A DNA stretch of 64,000 nucleotides, taken from positions 124,001 to 188,000 of the forward strand of contig CALXXN010000001.1 of assembly GCA_944392695.1 (NCBI GenBank). The letters are read 5' to 3'. Positions 44,562 to 52,063 of the stretch are shown one piece after another (position 1 is the first letter of the stretch; every line of letters begins with the position of its first letter). The notes beneath the pieces were generated by a model. It saw only the letters and a program-made list of their open reading frames with translations, searched no databases and had not been told where the DNA came from. The stretch is from an uncultured Spirochaetales bacterium. Its GTDB lineage: Bacteria > Spirochaetota > Spirochaetia > Sphaerochaetales > Sphaerochaetaceae. The position numbers were made by a program, and so were the translations under genes.

Positions 44562-47500
44562 GCCTGTACGCTTTGTAGACAGCATGACGCTTGTCGGAGG
44601 ACAAGATGGGCAGATGTCGCCTTCGGAACTCCAAGTTGCCATCAAAAGCATCGATGAGCAGCTAGATGAGCTGATTGCGAAAACCGAGGCCCTCAAGGAG
44701 GAGAGGGCCGTATTGGCCGCACAGCTTGAAGCGCAATCAAAGCGATACAGTATTCCTCCATTGGAACTCGGAACATCTCGTATCAGTGAATATGCATCAT
44801 TGGAGGAACAGGCAGGGTTCCTCATTGATTTATTCTCACCAAGACGTGATGTCCATGCTGTGAGGCGGATATATTACTCAAGTAAGAAGGATGCATGGTG
44901 TACTTCGTACTATCCACCATGTGAAAACTACAAAAGGCGTGGGTGTGCGAAGGCTGTTTCACTTGGGGCTAGGACGATTAGTGATGCTTCTCCATGCTCG
45001 AAATGCACGATGAAGGCCTATCAACCACTTGATGTGGACAAAATCATCAACAAGCATCTTGAGAACACTGATAATGATGGTGTGGGGGCCATAGGCATTT
45101 ATCCATTGAAGGATGGTAATCTGACCCGCTTCATCCTGATCGACCTTGATGAGAAGAACTGGGAAAAGGACGCCAGGGCCATATTGCATACTGCGAGGAA
45201 CATGGGTGTCAGCATGGCCTGGGAGCGTAGTTTCAGTGGTCGAGGTGCTCATTTGTGGGTTTTCTTCAGTGAGGATGTACCTGTTGCCGAGGCAAGACGG
45301 CTCATGTTCATCATCATAGACAAGGCGCGGGAGTCACACTCTGGACTCAGCATTTCTTCTTATGACCGCTTGATCCCGTCTCAGGATGGTTTGGTGAATG
45401 GAGGAATCGGGTCATTGGTCCTCATGCCATTTGTCCTGTCAGCCGCAGGCCGTTCTTGTACAGTCTTCCTCGATGATAACGGTGTTGCTTATCCGCTTTA
45501 CCGGCAGTTTCCGTACCTTTCATCTGTACACAGACATGACGCTGTAGAGCTTAAGCGCTTGATTGCCACAAATGAAAACAAGATTGGATTCAAATTGGAA
45601 GCACTCGACAAGGACATGCTTAATCCAAGTTGGGCCAAGCGTCTACCAAAGCTTACAAAGGAGGATGTGAAGGCCCCTGTGGTGCTTTATCTGTCAACAG
45701 GAGTGAGTGTTGATAAGAAGGCCTTGTCCGAGAAGGCCATCGAAGGTTTGCGCCGTCTTGCCTTGGTATCCAATCCAGAGCACTACAAAGAACTTGCACG
45801 CATGGATGGCCGTGCCCATACTCCTGCTTGCATTCCTGTAAGTCGGGAAAACCACAGGGTGTTATGCCTGCCAAGAGCCCTGCGCCCTGTTATGGAAGCT
45901 TATTTGTCTGCTTCCGGAATACCGTATACGATTGAGGATCACCGCCATACAACAAGAGGACTTGATGCTACTTTCAAGGCGGTCCTCCGCAAAGACCAGG
46001 TCCTTGCTTTTGATGCCATGATGGATAATGAAATCGGGGTACTTGCCTTGCCTCCTGGTTCTGGTAAGACAGTCATAGCCCTTGCGATTGCTGCAGCAAG
46101 GGCCGAAGCAACACTGGTCATAACTCCTTCAGACTTGGTTCCCCAGTGGAAAGAACGGGCTGTCGAGATGCTTGAAATCCACAATCAGCCAAGCCTTGGT
46201 AAGTGGAAACGCAAGAGTGGATCCTATCCAGTTGGGGAGTTCGTGGGGTCTAAGAAACATCTTTATGGTGTTTTCGATATCGCAAGCATTGAGACGCTTG
46301 CAAGCAGGGTGAAGGATGGCAAGGACCTTGAACTACCATCCTATGGCCTTGTCATTGTCGACGAATGCCATGGCATCGCTGCAAGCAACTTCCGCAATGT
46401 GATGTCAGTGCTCAATTCGAAATATGTATATGGCCTGACAGCCACTGTAAAACGTGCAGATGGGCTTGAACGACTGATGCATGTTGAGATTGGCCCTGTT
46501 GTCTACTCTATGGAAAGTGCAGCACTTGCAAGAGAGAGGGGTATCATGCAGTACTTCGTACCTCATTATCTTGAAACAGCCCCTCCAGGTAAATCTGGTC
46601 ACATACGCTTCTCGGAACTCTTGAACCAACTTGCGGAAGATTGGACAAGAAATGCACAGATTGCCGATGATATTGCAGAGGCCTACCACGATGGACGGAA
46701 CATCATCGTCTTCACAAGACGAGTGAAGCAGAACAATGCCATAGCGCAATGCCTTGATGCCCGTCTTATTCCATGTATCGTGATGGAGTCTGGGATGAGA
46801 GACTCGGAAAGGGCAGGATTGCTGGATGATGTCAGACGCAAGGAACATGCTCCTGTAATCATCGCAACAGACCAGCTATTGGGAGAAGGAGTGGACATTC
46901 CCAATATGGACACCCTTTTCCTGGCTTCTCCTTATATGCAGGAACGGGTCATGGTCCAGTGTGCTGGTCGTATTGCCAGGCAATGGGAAGGGAAGCAGGA
47001 GACCAGGATTCATGATTATGTCGACTTCCTCATTCCTTGTATGGATCATATGTTCTCGAGGCGTGTAAGGGAATACAGGCGCATGGGGTATATTGAGAAA
47101 GGTGGAGTAGGGCGGCCTTCTGTCAGGCAGCTTTATCATGAGGATGATTTCATAGAGTGTCTTATAGCTGATTTATCAAAAGCGATTTCCTCAATAGTGA
47201 TTTCATCACCTTTCCCCGTTGCATCAAAGTCCTCTGCGCGGATTCTTGAAAGTGCCGTTGAGGCGATGGAACGTGGTGTCGAATTCGAACTCCGTTTGTC
47301 ATACTCGCGATTAAGCGAAGCAGCGGCCGCCCGTACCAAGGCTCTTTTACTGCGATTGGGTATCAAGGCAGTCGAATTGGAACATGCCCTTGCTTTCGTG
47401 GTGATTGATGAGAGCATAAGCTGGTATGGGGAACTTGATGTCATGAGCCTAAGTCAGAAAAATACCGCAACAGCAGTGCATGGTGGTGTCCTCAGAATAG

Positions 47501-47562
47501 TTGACAACCGCCCCGCTAAGGCATTGCTGGAAGATGATAATCTCCTTGTGAGAGGCTGCTGA
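44554..47562 (+). CDS. TOTE-type primase-SF2 helicase with C-terminal PLD-like domain
   Basis: A 1002-aa protein. Residues ~25-65 are a coiled coil. An archaeo-eukaryotic primase-like domain of the TOTE conflict-system type follows: YYPPCENYKRRGCAKA, a CSKC pair, D197 and D199 in LIDLDEK, H233 in FSGRGAHLW, and YDRLIPSQDGLVNGGIGSLV. An SF2 helicase comes next, with PPGSGKT near 499-505, DECH at 603-606, GLTATVKR, and QCAGRIARQ near 800. The C-terminus resembles a phospholipase-D nuclease, but the HKD-type motif has become LAFVVIDESISWYGELDV, lacking the catalytic His and Lys. TOTE proteins are linked to mobile-element conflict; the exact role is unknown. It overlaps recJ by eight bases. ATG 44614, after GGAGG, is an alternative start. 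The sequence is AT-richer than recJ, suggesting transfer. Confidence 0.8.
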   Translation: MPEPVRFVDSMTLVGGQDGQMSPSELQVAIKSIDEQLDELIAKTEALKEERAVLAAQLEAQSKRYSIPPLELGTSRISEYASLEEQAGFLIDLFSPRRDVHAVRRIYYSSKKDAWCTSYYPPCENYKRRGCAKAVSLGARTISDASPCSKCTMKAYQPLDVDKIINKHLENTDNDGVGAIGIYPLKDGNLTRFILIDLDEKNWEKDARAILHTARNMGVSMAWERSFSGRGAHLWVFFSEDVPVAEARRLMFIIIDKARESHSGLSISSYDRLIPSQDGLVNGGIGSLVLMPFVLSAAGRSCTVFLDDNGVAYPLYRQFPYLSSVHRHDAVELKRLIATNENKIGFKLEALDKDMLNPSWAKRLPKLTKEDVKAPVVLYLSTGVSVDKKALSEKAIEGLRRLALVSNPEHYKELARMDGRAHTPACIPVSRENHRVLCLPRALRPVMEAYLSASGIPYTIEDHRHTTRGLDATFKAVLRKDQVLAFDAMMDNEIGVLALPPGSGKTVIALAIAAARAEATLVITPSDLVPQWKERAVEMLEIHNQPSLGKWKRKSGSYPVGEFVGSKKHLYGVFDIASIETLASRVKDGKDLELPSYGLVIVDECHGIAASNFRNVMSVLNSKYVYGLTATVKRADGLERLMHVEIGPVVYSMESAALARERGIMQYFVPHYLETAPPGKSGHIRFSELLNQLAEDWTRNAQIADDIAEAYHDGRNIIVFTRRVKQNNAIAQCLDARLIPCIVMESGMRDSERAGLLDDVRRKEHAPVIIATDQLLGEGVDIPNMDTLFLASPYMQERVMVQCAGRIARQWEGKQETRIHDYVDFLIPCMDHMFSRRVREYRRMGYIEKGGVGRPSVRQLYHEDDFIECLIADLSKAISSIVISSPFPVASKSSARILESAVEAMERGVEFELRLSYSRLSEAAAARTKALLLRLGIKAVELEHALAFVVIDESISWYGELDVMSLSQKNTATAVHGGVLRIVDNRPAKALLEDDNLLVRGC

Positions 47563-47783
47563 GGATGATTGCAGGGTTGCAGGAAGTGATTCAATGACAT
47601 GGATTTCCTACGGGATGTGTTGACAGTGGCTTTATCCATCTACGTGTCCTGGCATTCCATTGAATTTGAGCTAGATGTAGCAGACAGAAGTCCCTCCTGC
47701 CCATGGATTCCTATATACATTAGGATGTCCTGCTGTTACACTGTATCCAATAGGTGGGAATACGATGATGCGTAGGAGAGGGC

Positions 47784-48611
47784 ATGGATATCATCAAGCA
47801 GAAAGGCTTGAGCCTGAGCGACGCCGATAGGTGTAAACTTGACAGCTTCATAGAAGCGAACTGTAGCGCATATTACATAGTCGATTTCCTAAGGATCACT
47901 TCTGGTAATGTTGATGACGCTATCTCCCTGTACTTCCTTGACGAGGACCTACGGGCTGTGGTTTTGAAATACATCCTCCGGTTGGAGGTCCAGATGAAGA
48001 AGGACTTCATAAATTGTGTGTTTGAAGAAACCAATGACGAAAGTTTTTGGAACAACAGAACATACTACACAAGTCAATTCGTCAAAGCGAAAAAAGGAGT
48101 TGATAGAAGTCAGTTTGATATCGCGGTCACGGAAGTCAATGCCAGAATGCGTGTCATGCAGTTTTCAATCGCAAGTGATAGGAACCATCAGGCCTTCTAT
48201 GCGATGTCTCTCGGAACATTTTCAAAGCTGTATTCTGGAATGTTCTTGAGGTACCATTTCGACTTCACTTCGAAGTACTCATTTCGGAATCCTTGTTCTG
48301 TAGATGTGTTGCGTCGTTACTTTGATACAGTCCGTATAATCCGTAATCGTTGTTGTCATAGCAATCATATGATTTCAGCGAAATTGAAGAATGCGTTGAT
48401 TTTCAATGTTTCTGTATTGCCTGGTTATTTTGGAGATACTGGGAATGAGTTTGAGAAAACACTGTACTTCATTTATTCCCGCTTGGATAACAAGGAGTCA
48501 TTCAAAGACGATGTTATCGGACTATTGAAGGAGAATACTTCATGCTGGCGCCCATATTGCAACAAGCACCTGTTACATCCTGCATTTGCGGAAGATATCG
48601 ATATATGGTGA
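47784..48611 (+). CDS. Abi-family (AbiD/F-like, HEPN-type) protein
   Basis: A 275-aa protein similar in layout to the Abi_2 family of abortive-infection proteins. It opens like that family (KGLSLSDADRCKLDSFIEANCSAYYIVDFLR) and carries RNRCCH at residues 187-192, the R-x4-H signature of HEPN RNases, in the usual place (IIRNRCCHSNHMI). If active it would cut RNA and stop growth after phage infection. AGGAG lies six bases before the ATG. It follows the TOTE-type gene after 221 bp, is strongly AT-rich, and was probably acquired horizontally. The Abi assignment rests on motif position rather than overall similarity. Confidence 0.7.
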   Translation: MDIIKQKGLSLSDADRCKLDSFIEANCSAYYIVDFLRITSGNVDDAISLYFLDEDLRAVVLKYILRLEVQMKKDFINCVFEETNDESFWNNRTYYTSQFVKAKKGVDRSQFDIAVTEVNARMRVMQFSIASDRNHQAFYAMSLGTFSKLYSGMFLRYHFDFTSKYSFRNPCSVDVLRRYFDTVRIIRNRCCHSNHMISAKLKNALIFNVSVLPGYFGDTGNEFEKTLYFIYSRLDNKESFKDDVIGLLKENTSCWRPYCNKHLLHPAFAEDIDIW

Positions 48612-48639
48612 AAAAGATAATGTCTATTTCACTTTCCCA

Positions 48640-48668
48640 TTGACAAGTTGTTTTTTACAAACTAGATT
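48640..48668 (+). promoter_or_regulatory. Near-consensus promoter in the Abi-hydrolase gap
   Basis: A perfect TTGACA, 17 bp, and TAGATT. The -10 lies in the first copy of a direct repeat ACTAGAT (48661-48667 and 48672-48678). Confidence 0.6.
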
Positions 48669-48674
48669 TGTACT

Positions 48675-48732
48675 AGATGGTGGGGACGATAGATGCCCCC
48701 AGCCGCCGGCCCGTGGAGTCGGCTTTTCTTTT
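48675..48732 (+). ncRNA. Candidate small RNA of about 58 nt with terminal hairpin
   Basis: A near-consensus promoter ends at 48668, so transcription should begin near 48675. TGGGG (48681-48685) can pair with CCCCA (48697-48701), and AGCCG (48701-48705) pairs with CGGCT (48720-48724) directly before TTTTCTTTT. There is no open frame of note inside. The second hairpin may simply terminate the upstream Abi gene, but that would not explain the promoter. The family was not recognised. Confidence 0.4.
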
Positions 48733-48797
48733 ATCCGCCATATGTTTTGATTGTTCCATTTCCCGTGCTATGATGAAGCTACACAGAGGAGGCGCAT

Positions 48798-49352
48798 ATG
48801 AAGAAGGCGGTATTCTTCCCCGGTACTGGTTACACCTGCAAGGAGGACCTCTTCCAGCGCATTGGACAGGAATTGGGACAAGCAGGCTGGTCTGTCGTTC
48901 CACTTGATTGGCAGGCCATCCCTTTCAAAGCCATTGATACAATCACTGAAGCCTGCGACATGGCTGTAGGTTTTGCCATATGCGCTTTGGAAGGTGAGGG
49001 GCTTGAGGACTGCGATGATCTCCTCTTCGTCTCCAAGAGCCTTGGTTGCATAAGCGCATTGGAATACAGCCAGCTCCTTGGTCTTGAAGCACGTCATGTG
49101 CTGCTGACACCGACCCCGGATGCCCTTGCTTTGGTCAAGACATCAACTGAAGTGGCCTGTGCTGTCATTGGAGATGAAGATCCTTTGATGGATAGTTCCT
49201 CATTGGTCTCTTTTGGTGAGGAGCATGGCTTCCCTGTATTCGTGGTGAAGGGATCGGGGCATGCGTTGAAGCATGAGGACCCCGCGATAACTGAATCCAT
49301 CACTTCAAGGGTTGTTTCATTTGCAAGCAAGGAACTTGGCCTTCATGCTTGA
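48798..49352 (+). CDS. Small alpha/beta-hydrolase-fold protein
   Basis: A 184-aa protein with a minimal alpha/beta-hydrolase layout: AVFFPGTGYTCKEDLF as first strand and oxyanion loop, LLFVSKSLGC with the nucleophile serine in an S-x-S-x-G elbow, GDEDPLMD with the acid, and VVKGSGHALKHED with the histidine. It lacks a lid domain. Similar small hydrolases are often annotated as esterases or left unnamed. GAGGAGG precedes the ATG. It lies after the candidate small RNA and terminator hairpin, so it is probably transcribed separately from the Abi gene; a link to defence is only positional. Confidence 0.75.
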   Translation: MKKAVFFPGTGYTCKEDLFQRIGQELGQAGWSVVPLDWQAIPFKAIDTITEACDMAVGFAICALEGEGLEDCDDLLFVSKSLGCISALEYSQLLGLEARHVLLTPTPDALALVKTSTEVACAVIGDEDPLMDSSSLVSFGEEHGFPVFVVKGSGHALKHEDPAITESITSRVVSFASKELGLHA

Positions 49353-49917
49353 TGATGCAATGGGCCTGCCTGGGGTTATGTGAGGAATGGTAAGTGCATG
49401 ATTGCCTGTGATTGACAGGGTTGCGAAGATGGTGCCTTGAAAACGGTTTTCGGAAGATTCAGTGGTGAAAACCACTAAAGTCTTCAAAGCCTGGAGTTCA
49501 CTTTCATTTCAATCATCAGGGACCTCATTTCATGATTCCATGTGGAGTATGCCAACGAAACAGGACTCAGGAACGAAGGCATTCGCGCAGTATGCAGTTG
49601 CAAGGTCATCTGGAGCGTGTCCAGATGTTTCCGTCATGCTATCGTCTTCGACATGTCCGCAACAATATCATCGGCCCTCAACGCTTGAGTGAAGACCGGC
49701 ATCGATAATGACGAGATACCTGATGGGATATGCGTCGGCATTTCCAATGTCTTGCTCAGGGAGGCTTTGGCTTGGCCATGCTCAGCCCGAGACCGAGGTG
49801 AGGCGAATATCAAGTAAAAGTGTTGCCCCCCCCATGAAAAGTGCTAGGGTCTTATTAGTGGTAGGGATAGATGGATTTCTTACATTTTAATCTCTACCCT
49901 GAGTTTTGGAGGTTAAA
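49353..49917. other. 565-bp stretch without a confident gene
   Basis: Short minus-strand frames between about 49530 and 49800 have plausible codon use (one ends in LRADDIVADMSKTIA, another reads TSGHAPDDLATAY in the next frame). They look like a decayed gene, but I recognise no family. A 6-bp stem with a GAAA loop lies at 49461-49476 (AGTGGT-GAAA-ACCACT). Near the right end is the C8 tract and probable promoter of the GLUG lipoprotein gene. Confidence 0.4.
49826..49833. repeat. Poly-C tract (C8) in a lipoprotein promoter region
   Basis: Eight consecutive C residues lie 84 bp upstream of the GLUG lipoprotein start. A possible promoter TTGCCC (49823-49828), 16 bp, TAGGGT (49845-49850) would include the tract in its -35 and spacer, so slippage would change the spacing. 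Confidence 0.45.
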
Positions 49918-51705
49918 ATGTTTTCTAGATTAAAGTATTGTTCTGCAATACTTCTTATGGGACTAGCTGTTACAGTCCTCTTTTCCTGTAGCGGAGAAAA
50001 CCCGGTCAGGCCACCAGCTTCAATTGATGATGTGGAGTTGACCGGACGCTGGGAAGCCGAGCCGGTGATTCCTGGTTCTGTTGAATACTATTGGTTTGAG
50101 TTCAGAGATGATGGCTCGATGCAATACGGGGAAAAGGGTGTAAGTGAAATAATCGGCGACAAAACATATGATGGTACTTATGCTGTAGAAGGGAACATGA
50201 TTACAATCAGTCTTCCCACGTATACAACACCCGAACTCGCAAATGCAAATGTTGAATATGAAATCACTTCGGATGGACAGTTCTGGTTCCCAAACAAGAA
50301 TGATGGTAGCTGGGGAAGTGTCCAATTCTTTGAAAAGTTCATTAAAGTAGGACAGCCTGGCCCAGGAGACCCATCCACGCCTGACGAGCCTGGTTCGGAA
50401 AAGCTTGCTGTTACTTTGATTATTGATGGATATGCCTTCCCTGATGGCGAAAACTCCAAAAGCATCCAGGTAAACCATGGCAGCCTGCTTGAAGAAATCC
50501 AAATTCCAGAAACAGGCCTTGTCTTTGGAGAAACCAGTACGTGGGGATGGTACGAAGAAGGCGCTGATGCACCATTTACAGGAAACATCAATTCCAACCT
50601 GACTCTTTATTTGAAATGGTCAGGTGGTGTAACGACAGAAATTGATGGTGTGAAGACGTACCTCGTCAAAGATGCCGATGGCCTTTATGCTTGGAGGAAT
50701 GAAGCGGTTGACAATCCAACCATAGGTTGTTTGCTTCTTGCAAACATAGCACTGCCAGTGGAAGCTGTAGATGTCAGTAATTGGGATAGTCCTTTCAACA
50801 ATACTAATATCCAGTTCCGTGGGGTGTTTGAAGGAAATGGATATACAATCTCCAATATCCAGAACCTGGATTCAGGACGTGGCCTGATTGGTGCGGTTGC
50901 AGAAGAAGGAATTGTGCAAAACGTATCATTGGAGAATGCCACAATAATTGGTCTTGCATATACAGCAGGAATAGCTAGCTATAATAACGGAACGATTCGG
51001 AATTGCAGCTTTTCTGGTTTTGTACAGTCAACCTTCCATTCAGGAGGAATAGCTGGACTCAATGGAGAGACTGGGATAATTGAAGGCTGTATAGTGGATG
51101 CGAACCTATCGATGGAATCAGAGACTGGATATACTGGTGCAAGTCTTGGAGGAATAGTTGCAGATAACTATGGAGGTATTATCATCGGGTGTTCTTCTAG
51201 TGGCGAAGTCATCAGCAATGCAATATACACAGATGATTACATTGGTGGAGTTGTTGGAGAGAACAAGAATAATGGTGTAGTCATCGCATGTGTTTCAGAT
51301 GCCGCTGTTGGATACAATAGGAAGCACGACAAAGATCTTACTAGGATTGGTGGATTATGTGGTCGCAACTTAGATGGGGCAGTAGTCCAATCATGCTATT
51401 TCATCGGGGAAATTGATGCTCCATTTGGTTCTGGTGGAGCCCACCTTCTTGGATCCATACTCTCTAATGGTGAAATACGTAACTGTTTCTGGGAAGGTGG
51501 CTCAACATATATTGGCTATCCTTATCAGCCAAATATAATTGAAGATGTCGGACGTGTTCCAGAGAAACTTCCATGGAGCGATGCAACTGGCTTGCTTAAT
51601 GAAGGCATAGAAGCATGGAATAATTCAAATCCAAATCATCCATGCAACTTTGAGTTTGTTCAGCAAAGTCTGCTTTCCAGACCAGATCTTACAGCAAAAG
51701 AATGA
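49918..51705 (+). CDS. Surface lipoprotein with InlB-like and GLUG repeats
   Basis: A 595-aa predicted lipoprotein with lipobox LFSC (C24). It begins with a small beta domain (LTGRWEAEPVIPGSVEYYWFEFRDDG), then a proline-rich linker near residue 145 (PGPGDPSTPDEPG). An InlB B-repeat-like domain follows (YAFPDGENSKSIQVNHG to NLTLYLKW). The last third consists of GLUG-type repeats such as GLIGAVAEEGIVQNVSLENA, TAGIASYNNGTIRNCSFSG and SGGIAGLNGETGIIEGC, as found in bacterial adhesins. It is probably exposed on the cell surface. GGAGG lies five bases before the ATG at 49918. It is AT-rich relative to the flanking core genes. Confidence 0.78.
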   Translation: MFSRLKYCSAILLMGLAVTVLFSCSGENPVRPPASIDDVELTGRWEAEPVIPGSVEYYWFEFRDDGSMQYGEKGVSEIIGDKTYDGTYAVEGNMITISLPTYTTPELANANVEYEITSDGQFWFPNKNDGSWGSVQFFEKFIKVGQPGPGDPSTPDEPGSEKLAVTLIIDGYAFPDGENSKSIQVNHGSLLEEIQIPETGLVFGETSTWGWYEEGADAPFTGNINSNLTLYLKWSGGVTTEIDGVKTYLVKDADGLYAWRNEAVDNPTIGCLLLANIALPVEAVDVSNWDSPFNNTNIQFRGVFEGNGYTISNIQNLDSGRGLIGAVAEEGIVQNVSLENATIIGLAYTAGIASYNNGTIRNCSFSGFVQSTFHSGGIAGLNGETGIIEGCIVDANLSMESETGYTGASLGGIVADNYGGIIIGCSSSGEVISNAIYTDDYIGGVVGENKNNGVVIACVSDAAVGYNRKHDKDLTRIGGLCGRNLDGAVVQSCYFIGEIDAPFGSGGAHLLGSILSNGEIRNCFWEGGSTYIGYPYQPNIIEDVGRVPEKLPWSDATGLLNEGIEAWNNSNPNHPCNFEFVQQSLLSRPDLTAKE

Positions 51706-52063
51706 TGGTTTGAAAGGAAGACTTGATGATGAAATGAATCTTGGAGCACAAGGTTTGAGAAAAACGTAGGATATAAGCGCCCTTGGCTACTGTAGGAGGT
51801 AAGCATGGAGGGCGCTTGATTTGTATCCGCCGGTCTTATTCTTCATGCCCTGCCGACCGTCCTCCTTTGCGGTCAAGCAGATGCCATGATGATGAAGTAT
51901 GACCAGGCCTGTCCTAAGCACAGTGTTGGCCACTGTGCCTTGCCATGATATGTCGCTGCTTCTTTGATATGTGGATCTCGGAAGAGGGCAGGAAGGACCT
52001 GTGAGACAAGGTGTGTGAATTGGAAATGCTGCTGCAGGGATGGAGATGCAGTAGACCAGATCC
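51706..52063. other. 358-bp intergenic stretch without a confident gene
   Basis: Between the GLUG lipoprotein and the end of the patatin gene. A hairpin lies at 51775-51817. A minus-strand frame covers much of the rest, but its proline- and histidine-rich translation shows no family features. A short plus-strand frame near 51825-51955 is also unconvincing. Confidence 0.4.
51775..51817 (+). other. Hairpin enclosing a ribosome site and a four-codon frame
   Basis: AAGCGCCCT (51775-51783) and AGGGCGCTT (51809-51817) are perfect 9-bp arms. The loop holds AGGAGG and an ATG at 51805, which would encode Met-Glu-Gly-Ala followed by TGA. It could be a terminator of the upstream gene or a remnant of a lost gene's start. 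Confidence 0.35.

Noticed and set aside
48661-48732. Fluoride or guanidine-type riboswitch in the Abi-hydrolase gap
   Set aside because: The GATGG and GCCGCC pieces are in the wrong order and spacing for those motifs.
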